NCBI RefSeq assembly: GCF_016522505.1
Contig: NZ_JAEHOH010000021.1
Span: 31,592 to 95,591 of the forward strand
Origin: Leucobacter chromiisoli
GTDB taxonomy: Bacteria > Actinomycetota > Actinomycetes > Actinomycetales > Microbacteriaceae
Reading direction: 5' to 3'
Length of the DNA: 64,000 nucleotides
Shown in pieces: positions 34,416 through 43,072 of this stretch. The notes under the pieces were generated by a model. The model had not been told where the DNA came from, made no database searches, and saw nothing but the letters and a program-made list of their open reading frames with translations. How positions within the stretch are numbered: position 1 is the first letter of the stretch; every line of letters begins with the position of its first letter. The position numbers were made by a program, and so were the translations under genes.

Positions 34416-36050
34416 ATGGGTGAGCACGGAGGCGATCTGGCGATCGTCGGAGCGCGGCTGCGCACGAACGCGGAGGCCGACGCCGAGCGCGGAGGACTCT
34501 CGGAGTCGACCGCCGTGCTCGTGCGGGGCGGCAGGATCGAACGGCTCGGCGACGACGCGTCGGTGCGCGCGGAGGCCGAGGCCCTGGGCCTGCCCGTGCG
34601 CGATCTGAAGGGCGCCGTGGTCACCCCGGGCCTCTTCGACGGGCACACCCACCCCCACTGGGCAGCCGACGTGACGGCGGGGGTGGACCTCGGCGGTCTC
34701 GAGACCGTCGACGAGATCCGCGAGGCGCTCGCGCGCGAGGCCGCGCGTCTGCCGGAGGGCGCGTGGGTTCGCGGGTGGAACCTGGAGTACGAGCCGTTCG
34801 AGGAGACCGGCATGCGAGGCGATCTCCTCGAGGAGGCGGTGCAGGGCCGGCCGGCCGCGCTCATCTGCTACGACCTCCACACCGGCCTCGCGACCCGCGC
34901 GGCGCTCGATGCCGCGGGGGTCACCGGCGCTCGCCGCTTCGATGACACGAGCGAGATCGTGGTCGACGAGCGCGGCGTCCCCACGGGGGAGCTGCGCGAG
35001 CCCAGCGCCTACCAGCTGGTCTTCGACGCGGCGCCGGCACCCACGCACGAGGAGGAGCGGGACGCGCTGCGCGACATGTTCCGCCGACTCGCCGCCTCCG
35101 GCCTCACCGGCGGGGCCATCATGGACGGCAAGGAACGCACGGTCGAGCTGCTCGCCGAGCTGGAGGAGCGCGGCGAGCTCGACCACCGCCTCACGGTGCA
35201 CCACTGGCACGCCGTCGGCGACGACGACTCCGCCGTGGAGCGCGTGATCCGGAACCGGGATCGGCGGGGCCGGCTGTGGGAGACCGGCGCGATCAAGCTG
35301 TTCAGCGACGGCGTGATCGACACGGGCACGGCCTGGCTGCACGAGCCCGACACCTGCGGCGACGGGAAGCACGCGTTCTGGCCCGACTGGGGCCGGTTCG
35401 GAGAGGTGGTGCGCGCCTATCACGACGCCGGCATGCTCATCGCCACCCACGCCGTCGGCGACTACGCGGTGAGCCGCGTGCTCGAGGTCTACGCGGCGCT
35501 GCCCGCTCGCGAGGGGCTGCCGTTCCACTCGATCGAGCACCTCGAGGTGCTCTCCGACGCCGACGTCGAGGCGCTGCGCGGCTCCGGCGTCACCGCCTCG
35601 ATGCAGCCGCTGCACATGCAGTGGCGCACCGCGGATCACAGCGACAACTGGACGGTGCGCCTGGGCGAGGGCCGCGACGCGACCGGCTACCGGGTGCGCA
35701 GCGTGCTCGACGCCGGCGTGCCGCTCGTGCTCGGGTCCGACTGGCCCGTCGCGCAGTACGATCCGCGCCTCGGCATGGCCTGGGCCCGGGGCCGGCACAC
35801 GCCCGGCGATCCCCAGGCCCCGGTCTTCGAGCCCGAGCAGCGGCTGACCGGCGAGGAGGCGCTGCTCGCGTACACCCTCTGGCCGGCCCTCGCCCGGGGC
35901 CACGAGGACCGGGGCGTGCTGCGGCCGGGCGCCGTCGCTGATCTCACGGTGTGGGCGCTCGACCCCGTGACCGCCGAGCCCGACGAGCTCCCCGGCGTCG
36001 ACGTGACGCTCACCGTCGTCGACGGGAGGGTCGTCCACGAGGCATCGTGA
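34416..36050 (+). CDS. YtcJ-type metal-dependent amidohydrolase
   Basis: The 544-aa protein is an amidohydrolase-superfamily TIM barrel. Metal-ligand candidates are FDGHTHPHWAAD (after strand 1), an AIKLFSDGVIDTG segment with the YtcJ-type Lys, HAVGD, HSIEHLEV and GSDWPV with the final Asp. The YtcJ family includes N-substituted formamide deformylase; the substrate here is unknown. Context with a PuuB-like oxidase, a cupin and a PuuR-like regulator suggests it hydrolyses an N-acyl or N-formyl amine. GAGGAGGACCGGAG precedes the ATG. Two further family members are at 48322 and 52697. Confidence 0.88.
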   Translation: MGEHGGDLAIVGARLRTNAEADAERGGLSESTAVLVRGGRIERLGDDASVRAEAEALGLPVRDLKGAVVTPGLFDGHTHPHWAADVTAGVDLGGLETVDEIREALAREAARLPEGAWVRGWNLEYEPFEETGMRGDLLEEAVQGRPAALICYDLHTGLATRAALDAAGVTGARRFDDTSEIVVDERGVPTGELREPSAYQLVFDAAPAPTHEEERDALRDMFRRLAASGLTGGAIMDGKERTVELLAELEERGELDHRLTVHHWHAVGDDDSAVERVIRNRDRRGRLWETGAIKLFSDGVIDTGTAWLHEPDTCGDGKHAFWPDWGRFGEVVRAYHDAGMLIATHAVGDYAVSRVLEVYAALPAREGLPFHSIEHLEVLSDADVEALRGSGVTASMQPLHMQWRTADHSDNWTVRLGEGRDATGYRVRSVLDAGVPLVLGSDWPVAQYDPRLGMAWARGRHTPGDPQAPVFEPEQRLTGEEALLAYTLWPALARGHEDRGVLRPGAVADLTVWALDPVTAEPDELPGVDVTLTVVDGRVVHEAS

Positions 36051-36167
36051 ACACCTGTCGGTTCTTGCTAGGCTGAGAGGGTAGGGGTTGAGACCACCTG
36101 CACGGCCTCGACGTCCGTGGGGAGACGGAGGAAGAGGCGGTGCGGCCCGATCGAACGGGTGAGGACT

Positions 36168-38789
36168 GTGCTTCCCGCGCTTCGTTTCCGTGCGCTTGAC
36201 AGGCGACGCGTCCTCAGTGCTGCCTGGAACGGGGCGGGGGAGCAGCCGCCGGCGCTGACGCTCGTGCACGCACCCGCCGGATACGGGAAGACGGCGGCGC
36301 TCGTGCAGTGGCTCTCGTCGGAGGAGGCGCCGCCGGCCCGGCCGGCCTGGGTGCGGGCGCCGGAGCGACGGGACGCCGCGGGCGGTCTGTGGGAGCGCGT
36401 GCACGACGCCCTGATCGAGGCCGCAGGAGCGATCGACGAGAGATCGGCTCCGGCGGCCCGGAGCGACGTGGAGCGGCTCGTCTCCGGCCTGCGGGAGCCG
36501 GTCCTGCTGGTGATCGACGACTATCAGCACGCGACGGACGCGGAGACGGATCTCGCCGTGGCCGGTCTGCTCGAACTCAGCGGGCGCCTCTCGATCGTGG
36601 TCTCGTCCCGCCGCTTCGCTGCCATCGACGGGCCGCTCGTGACGAGCCGGATCCGGACCGGCACGGTCTCCGCGGCGCAGCTCCGGTTCACGGAGCAGGA
36701 GAGCCGGGATCTCGCGGCGCTCTACGGCATCGAGGATCTCGATCAGGCCTCCTCCGCGCAGCGGATGGCGGACGGCTGGCCCCTGGCGGTCCAGACGATG
36801 CTCGAGGCGCTGTCGGCGGGCGAGGGACGGGATCTTCCGACGAGGATCGCCCGCTTCGCCCGGGAGCACCTCGAGCTCCTGTCGGGCGACCCGGCGCGGA
36901 GGGCGTGGCTGCTCTCGGCCCTCTGCGAGGCCGTCGACGTCGACCTGGTGAGCGAGGTCGCCGAGGTGCGTCCGCGAGAGGGCGCCGCGATCATGCGCGA
37001 GCTCGAGGAGCTCGGCCTCGTCTCGCGACGGTGGTACCCCGAGGCGGTGCGCTTCGTGTGCCATCCCGGCCTCGTCGCCGCGCTCGCGCAGCGGGCGGAG
37101 CGCGAGTTCGGCCCGGATCGCATCCGCCAGATCAGACGATGGCACGCCCTCGGCCTGGGCCGGGACGAGCCCTACGAGGCCTTCAGGCTGCTCTGCGATC
37201 TGGGCGACTTCGTGAACGCCGAGCACACCCTCACCCGGCACTTCAGCGCGCTGGTCGGCCCGGAGCCGGGACTGTTGACCGCGCTGCGCCTGCTGCCGAC
37301 GGAGGCGGTGAAGCCCCACCCCGTCATCATCGGCGCGCGCCTGCTCCTCGAGTCGACCGATCCGACGACCTCTCCGGAGAGCCTCGATCACTGGTACGAG
37401 CTGCTGCGCGAGGCCACCCGGCGACAGCTCTCCTCCGACGAGGAGACGGTGCGCATCGCGGCGCTCGCCCTCCTGACCGCCGCCGAGCGCATGCGGGGGG
37501 CCGGCGCGGAGTCCCTCCGCCTGGCCCGTGACCTCGAGCAGCGTCTCGGGGACGAGTTCGACCTGCAGCGCAACGCGGTGCGCTCGTCGCTGCCCCTCGT
37601 CCACGCGGTGATCGCGCTCTCCGGCGCCGTCAACGGCGACCTCGAACTCGCCCGCAGGAACTACACGCGGGTGATCCGGCTCGGCGAGGCGTGGAATGAC
37701 CCCTCCGAGCAGATCCGCGGGTGGAACGGGCTCGCCCTCACGGAGGTGCTCGCCGGCGACATCCTGGCGGCGGAGCGCCACCTCGCGCGGGCGGATGCGC
37801 TCGGTGTGGAGAGCGGTCGGTCGGCGCCGCACCTGAGCGGATTGAACGGCACGGCCGCCCGGGCGCACATCGCCCACGAGCGGCAGGACGACCGGATGCT
37901 GCGGGAGCTGACCCAGCGCAGCGACGCGCTGGTGGGCCGCATGGAGATGTGGCCGCTCATCACGCTCGCGGAGGCCGAGATGGTGCGGGTCGAGCAGGGG
38001 GAGCAGCCCGCGCTGCAGCTCATCCGGCGCCGGATCGGGCAGAACGAGCGCGGCATGCGGGCGGTGCCCTACCTCCGGTACGCGCTCGCGGCGTACGCGG
38101 CGAGCCTCACCGTGTTCCTCGGCGACCTGGCCTCCGCCGAGCGGCAGCTCGAGCGCCTGCCCCCGTCGCACCCCGACGTGGTCGTGGCGTGGGCCCGGCT
38201 CCGCCTCTTCGCCGGCGACTCGGGGGAGGCGCGGCTGCTCGCCGCGGAGGTGGGCACGAAGACCCCCACCCCGCGGGCGGCGGCCGACGCCCTCTTCATC
38301 GAGGCGATCGCCGACTGGCAGCTCGGCCTGGAGGACGATGCGTTCCACGCGCTGCGGGCGGCGGCCGGGCGCATGAGCGCGCTGGGCGGGCGCTCGTACC
38401 TGACCGCCGTGCCGTACGCGGCGCTGCACGAGCTGGCGCTCGCCGCCCGCGAGGCCGGTATCGTGGACGTCGTCGACGTCGTGGAGCGCGTGCCCGAGGC
38501 CGAGCGGTGCGTCCAGTTCGAGCGGCTGAGCCCGGCGGAGCTGCGCACGCTCGAGGCGATCGGGGCGGGGATCACGCTCGAGCAGGCCGCCGAACGGCTC
38601 TTCCTCTCGCAGAACACGGTGAAGTTCCATCTGCGCAGCATCTACCGGAAGCTGCGGGTCTCGGGCCGGGAGGAGGCCATCTGGCGCGGGGTGCGCATGG
38701 GGATCATCTCCTCCCAGGCCCTGCAGGATCTGGAGCGGGGCATCGCCTCCTCGACCTCGAAGCGCGTGCGGCGGCGCACGGATTCCTGA
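36168..38789 (+). CDS. Second LuxR-family LAL (MalT-like) regulator
   Basis: The 873-aa protein has Walker A APAGYGKT at about 35-42, Walker B-like VLLVIDDYQHA, a long helical middle region and a C-terminal LuxR helix-turn-helix at about 787-838 (LSPAELRTLEAIGAGITLEQAAERLFLSQNTVKFHLRSIYRKL). GTG at 36168 is preferred because GGTGAGGA lies just upstream and the distance to the P-loop then matches the paralogue at 9496; the frame is open back to a GTG at 36117. TAGGCT at 36069-36074 is a possible -10. It immediately precedes the pilus locus in the same direction and probably controls it. Confidence 0.88.
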   Translation: MLPALRFRALDRRRVLSAAWNGAGEQPPALTLVHAPAGYGKTAALVQWLSSEEAPPARPAWVRAPERRDAAGGLWERVHDALIEAAGAIDERSAPAARSDVERLVSGLREPVLLVIDDYQHATDAETDLAVAGLLELSGRLSIVVSSRRFAAIDGPLVTSRIRTGTVSAAQLRFTEQESRDLAALYGIEDLDQASSAQRMADGWPLAVQTMLEALSAGEGRDLPTRIARFAREHLELLSGDPARRAWLLSALCEAVDVDLVSEVAEVRPREGAAIMRELEELGLVSRRWYPEAVRFVCHPGLVAALAQRAEREFGPDRIRQIRRWHALGLGRDEPYEAFRLLCDLGDFVNAEHTLTRHFSALVGPEPGLLTALRLLPTEAVKPHPVIIGARLLLESTDPTTSPESLDHWYELLREATRRQLSSDEETVRIAALALLTAAERMRGAGAESLRLARDLEQRLGDEFDLQRNAVRSSLPLVHAVIALSGAVNGDLELARRNYTRVIRLGEAWNDPSEQIRGWNGLALTEVLAGDILAAERHLARADALGVESGRSAPHLSGLNGTAARAHIAHERQDDRMLRELTQRSDALVGRMEMWPLITLAEAEMVRVEQGEQPALQLIRRRIGQNERGMRAVPYLRYALAAYAASLTVFLGDLASAERQLERLPPSHPDVVVAWARLRLFAGDSGEARLLAAEVGTKTPTPRAAADALFIEAIADWQLGLEDDAFHALRAAAGRMSALGGRSYLTAVPYAALHELALAAREAGIVDVVDVVERVPEAERCVQFERLSPAELRTLEAIGAGITLEQAAERLFLSQNTVKFHLRSIYRKLRVSGREEAIWRGVRMGIISSQALQDLERGIASSTSKRVRRRTDS

Positions 38790-39375
38790 CGCCGAGGGGT
38801 GGGCGTAGGGGTGGGAAAGTGCTCAGGACACCCGGATGCGTCCCTCCCGCGAGCGAGAATTGATCCTGACCGGACGACGGGACTCCTCGCGTACCGGTGC
38901 GGTGGAACCCGGCTCGCACTTCTCCCCCTTGCTGCGGGTCGGGTCTCCGCCGGTTCGCCGGATCAACTCCCACTGATCCTCGCGTTCCAGGGCGGCGCTC
39001 GTCCGCCCGCCTGAGCGGCCCTCGCGGATTCTTCCCCCGATGCGAGGGCCGCAGCGGTTTCCGCTCAGGCCTCTCACGATGCGGCCCGGCGCCCGGGAGC
39101 GCCGCGCCCGTGCGATTCCGCCGCGTGGGGCCGGCAAAGCTCGATCGCCGAGCCGACGAACGCGAGCGACACTGCTTCCGACGCACTGCATACTCATTCC
39201 GTCGGCATGGGTGGTTCACAGGGTAGGAAACCCGGTTCCGGTTCGTCTCCCGTCGTGCCGAGTCGGCATCATGGGGTGTTGCAGGAGCCGTGCACGACGT
39301 CGGATGCTCAAGATCGAGAGCGTCGTCGGCGCTCGTCCCTGCCCGGAGACCGACGACCAGGGGAGCAGGGCGCAT
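38790..39375 (+). promoter_or_regulatory. 586-bp non-coding region before the pilus locus
   Basis: No convincing gene lies here. A plausible promoter is GCGACA (39166-39171), a 17-bp spacer and CATACT (39189-39194), which would leave a leader of about 180 nt. The first 300 bp show no strong hairpin. The long spacer between the LAL gene and the adhesin is a reasonable place for LAL-dependent activation. Confidence 0.4.
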
Positions 39376-42264
39376 ATGCAGGATCGGGGACACCGGACCG
39401 TGACGGGAGGCACCCGTGTCGGCCGAGGCCGTGGTCTCGTCGCGGCTCTGGCTCTGGGTCTCACGGTGCTCATCGGCGTCGTCATACCCCTGGGCGATGC
39501 CGCACCCTCCTTCGCCGAGGAGTCGGCGGGAGGCGGGCCCCGGACGGAGGCCGGGCCTCGGGCGGAGACCGAGCTCGAAACGGAAGCCCCGCCTGAAGCG
39601 GAGGCCGAGCCTCCGGCGGAAGACGCACCTCATGCGGAGGGCGCTCCTCCGGCGGACGATCCGCTCGCCGCCCCGAAGGCGGCCCCGATCAGGCCCCAGG
39701 TCGATCCCGGATTCTGCGACGCGAACGCGCAGCACTACTACTCGCTCCGCTCGAGCGCGGGAGCGGGAAGCGTCGGCCGCGCGATCGTCAACCGCCACGA
39801 GGTGACGGGCAACGGCACGGGCATCCTGCCGGCCGCGCCGGAGCAGCTGAACTTCGACCTCGTACCGGTCACGACGGCCCCGAACGGCTGGAACGTCCAC
39901 CAGGCGGGATCGGTCGGCGTCAACGGCCTCGGTGTGGGGTCGAACGGTTACGCCTACTTCACCAATCAGTACGAGATCTACCAGGGCGCCGCGAACAACG
40001 ACAGTTCGAGGAACCGGCAGAAGCTGGTCGACGTGTGGCGGGTCGACCTGTCGGCGGGCGCGTCCGTGCCCACCCGGGTGGCGCAGCACGTCCCGATCAG
40101 CTCGTACCGGGCGACGGGCGGCAACACCAGCACCCCGAGGGGCTCGACCCAGCTGTGGAACACCTACATCTCGGGCGGCGCCGTCTCGCCGAGCGGCGAG
40201 TTCACCTTCAGCTACTACGAGGTCATCGGCAGCGGCACCGCGCAGGCCGCCCGCGTGCACGTGTACCGGCTGTCGGGCGGCACCGCGTCGAAGGTCGCGA
40301 TGGCCGACACCCCGGCGGGCACGTACCCGGGCAGGGACAGCGGGGACATCGCCTTCAACGGACGGGGCGACCTCTTCTTCGTCATCGCCTCCGACACGAG
40401 GGCCAGGCAGGGCATCATTCCCGCGCAGATGCTCCGAGCCGCGGACCCCGACGTCCCGCTGACCGGCTTCTCCCTGTCGGACGAGCTCGTCTACACCAGC
40501 ACCGGAGCGGGGACCCCGCCGGGCGGCATCGCCTTCGTCCGGGGCGGTAACGCGATGTGGCAGGCCGACAGCCGGCACACACTGCGGAACCCGGCCACAC
40601 TCGCCCCGGGAGCCTCCCACGATTTCGCTCTCAGCAACCAGCGCGATCTCGGCTCGTGCATCAGGCCGAGCAGCCTGGTGTTGCAGAAGGACGTGCGGGG
40701 ACGCTTCGCGCCGAGCGATCAGTTCACCCTGACCGCGGGCGTCGGCAGCGCGCGCACGAGCCTGACGACGACCGGCGGCAACGACGGGCTGCAGGGCGAG
40801 CGCGTCGCACTGACGGTGCTCGCGGGCGACACCGTCAACTTCGGCGAGACCGCAGCGGCGGGAGCCGACCTGCAGAACTACGTCACGAGCCACGAGTGCC
40901 GCAACATGGGGACCGGGGGCGCGGGCACACTGCTGGTCGAAGGCTCGGGCGGCTCGGGCGCCGTGCAGATCCCGAGCGGCGTGAACGTCGACATCGTGTG
41001 CACGATCACGAACGAGGCGAGGAGGCCGGCCCTCGACGTGCGGAAGACCTCCGATCCCCCGTCGTTCACGACCGTGGACGCCGGGAGCACGATCAGGTAC
41101 ACGCTGAGGTTCGACAACCGCCGCGGCACGGCTCCCGCGCCCGTCGACCACGTCGACCACCTCCGGGATGTGCTCGACGACGCGGACCTCGACGCGGGCA
41201 GCATCCGCTACGGGGACGGTGGCGGACCCGCCGCGTCCACCGCTCCGCTGGATCCGGGCGTCACGGCGGGTGCGCCGGACGCGCAGCAGCGCGTGGAGAT
41301 CACCGGCACCGTGCCGGCAGGGCGCGTCCGCACGGTCGAGTTCACCGTGACGGTGAAGGAGAACAGCGTCGATGCCGTCGAGCGGCAGGAGACCGACGCG
41401 CCCCTCGCGGGCTATCGACTGCGCAACTACCTGACGCCCCGGGGCGAGGAGCCGCCGGAGGAGTGCCTGGCCGTGGTCCCGCTCTCTGCCGGGACCGCGG
41501 AGGTCGACTGCACCGATCACCCGGTCCGCGCGTGGACGGTGCGGAAGGACTCGCAGCCGCCCGACGGCGCGATGCTCCACACGGGCGGCAACGTCTATTA
41601 CCGCGTGACCGTGAGCAACCTCAGCCGCGAGGACTTCCGGGGCATCACGATCGAGGACGACCTCACCGAGACGCTCGCCGCGACGACCTGGGCGACGAGC
41701 TTCCCGAATCTCGTCCCGGTGCCGCACGGCATCAGCTTCTACGACGAGCAGGATCAGCTCATCCCCGAGCTCACGCTCCCGGCCTCGCACGTGCCGAAGC
41801 CGTCCTACGCCGACGGCAGGTGGAGCCTGAAGACCCTGCCCTTCGACCTGCCCGCGGACGCACGGAAGGCGGTCGTCGGCTACGTCGTGGAGGTCGGGTA
41901 CCGTGCCGACACGAGCGATGCCGCCCGGCCGGCCCAGGACGGCTCCGGCGGAGACGTCGCCGCAGTGCCGAACGCAACCTGGGTGAACACCGTCCAGGCG
42001 ACCGCGGCGACGGTCGAGGGGTCGGACGCCCCCGTCTGGCCCAACCGCTGCGCCGCGAACAGCGAGGACGGTGCGGGCGTTCCCGCGGGCGACGTCTCGG
42101 GATACTACGACTGCAAGACCTGGCACACGCTCGGCGAGAGCTACTTCCACATCCAGAAGAACAGCACTGAGCAGAACGCAGCCGGAACCTCGGTCGAGTG
42201 GAACGTGGCCGGCGTCGACTTCGTGCTCGCAGACACGCGGCCGGAGGCCGAGAACGGCGTCTAG
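39376..42264 (+). CDS. Pilus adhesin / tip-pilin-like protein, N-terminal 962 codons (ends at in-frame TAG)
   Basis: The visible protein has a signal peptide (residues 1-47, ending PSFA) and a Glu/Ala/Pro linker (48-110). A propeller-like domain (about 115-430) resembles the start of the adhesin at 5157. A prealbumin-like segment (LVLQKDVRGRFAPSDQFTL to CTITNEA), a DUF11-like segment (LDVRKTSDP) and further Ig/Cna-type domains follow. The start of a SpaA-like domain (YFHIQKNSTEQNAAGTSVEW) precedes TAG at 42262-42264. Translation in the same frame stays open for 252 further codons to a sorting signal, so the stop splits one ancestral gene. As written the product is secreted without an anchor. 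GGGGAGCAGGG precedes the ATG. Confidence 0.8.
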   Translation: MQDRGHRTVTGGTRVGRGRGLVAALALGLTVLIGVVIPLGDAAPSFAEESAGGGPRTEAGPRAETELETEAPPEAEAEPPAEDAPHAEGAPPADDPLAAPKAAPIRPQVDPGFCDANAQHYYSLRSSAGAGSVGRAIVNRHEVTGNGTGILPAAPEQLNFDLVPVTTAPNGWNVHQAGSVGVNGLGVGSNGYAYFTNQYEIYQGAANNDSSRNRQKLVDVWRVDLSAGASVPTRVAQHVPISSYRATGGNTSTPRGSTQLWNTYISGGAVSPSGEFTFSYYEVIGSGTAQAARVHVYRLSGGTASKVAMADTPAGTYPGRDSGDIAFNGRGDLFFVIASDTRARQGIIPAQMLRAADPDVPLTGFSLSDELVYTSTGAGTPPGGIAFVRGGNAMWQADSRHTLRNPATLAPGASHDFALSNQRDLGSCIRPSSLVLQKDVRGRFAPSDQFTLTAGVGSARTSLTTTGGNDGLQGERVALTVLAGDTVNFGETAAAGADLQNYVTSHECRNMGTGGAGTLLVEGSGGSGAVQIPSGVNVDIVCTITNEARRPALDVRKTSDPPSFTTVDAGSTIRYTLRFDNRRGTAPAPVDHVDHLRDVLDDADLDAGSIRYGDGGGPAASTAPLDPGVTAGAPDAQQRVEITGTVPAGRVRTVEFTVTVKENSVDAVERQETDAPLAGYRLRNYLTPRGEEPPEECLAVVPLSAGTAEVDCTDHPVRAWTVRKDSQPPDGAMLHTGGNVYYRVTVSNLSREDFRGITIEDDLTETLAATTWATSFPNLVPVPHGISFYDEQDQLIPELTLPASHVPKPSYADGRWSLKTLPFDLPADARKAVVGYVVEVGYRADTSDAARPAQDGSGGDVAAVPNATWVNTVQATAATVEGSDAPVWPNRCAANSEDGAGVPAGDVSGYYDCKTWHTLGESYFHIQKNSTEQNAAGTSVEWNVAGVDFVLADTRPEAENGV

Positions 42265-43023
42265 TCGAGGTGGCTCTGCCGCGCGAGCAACGGCGCGCCG
42301 GCGTTCGACCCTCCCGGTGCGGGAACGGGCGCGCTGCAGATCGGCGCCGACTCGCAGGCCCACGCGGACATCACGGCGTGGAACGCCGCACAGGCGCAGC
42401 TGCCCGCGGAGCAGCGCGACCCCGCCTACCCGCGACCCCTGTGCGGGCTGTTCTACGAGCTCGTCGACGACAGCGGGGGGCAGCCCGCGGGGACCTGGCG
42501 CGCACAGGACCTGCGCGGCGGCGATGCGGGGGTGGAGGACTGGCGCAACGCCAGCGTCGACGGACACGGCACCTACTGGCTCCAGGAGACCCGGGCCCCG
42601 GAGGGGCACCAGCTGCTCGCGAAGCCGATGCGGTTCTGGGTCGCACCCGACAGCCCGACACCGGATGGGGTGGGGCCGGGGGATCCGGCTCTCTACGACT
42701 ACCAGGGCAGGCTCTCCTTCCCCGTCGTCGGAGACGGCGAGAGCTCCGCGCCGGGCCAGGGGCTCGGCGGCACCGAGATCCGAGGGGTCTGCGAGGATCC
42801 CGGTCGGCTTCCGGCCGATGGTCAGCCCTCCTGCGTGATGCCCACCGGGTGGCTCATGCAGATCTACGACGCCAAGCTGCTGCCCCTGCCGTTCTCGGGC
42901 GCGGCTCCCACGCGGATGCTGCTCGCCGGGGGCGGGCTCCTCCTGCTCGCCGGCCTGGTCGGCGTCTGGTGGCTGCGACGCCGGCGCGCGAGTGCGGACA
43001 CCGGCGCGGCCCCGGCCTCCTGA
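42265..43023 (+). pseudogene. C-terminal part of the interrupted adhesin with LPFSG sorting signal
   Basis: Directly after the TAG the same frame continues as SRWLCRASNGAPAFDPPGAG and on through a SpaA/Cna-B-type domain with the E-box-like GTYWLQETRAPEG. LPFSG follows (codons 1171-1175 of the joined gene), then a hydrophobic helix and RRRR. No indel is needed to join it to the upstream part. It has no ribosome-binding site of its own near 42265; an internal ATG at 42532 would lack a signal peptide. So this is a non-expressed remnant unless the TAG is read through or is a sequence error. The major pilin gene starts 49 bp later. Confidence 0.75.
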
Positions 43024-43072
43024 TCCCATCGATTTCACCGATTCACCGAAACCCGCAGTCAGAAAGGACATC

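Noticed and set aside
34059..38630. 1,523-codon minus-strand open frame over the amidohydrolase and second LAL gene
   Set aside because: Shadow frame; both plus-strand genes have clear catalytic or DNA-binding motifs.
42532..43023. Independent gene starting at the internal ATG 42532
   Set aside because: It lacks a signal peptide and ribosome-binding site, and the frame joins the upstream adhesin without any indel, so it is the detached end of that gene.
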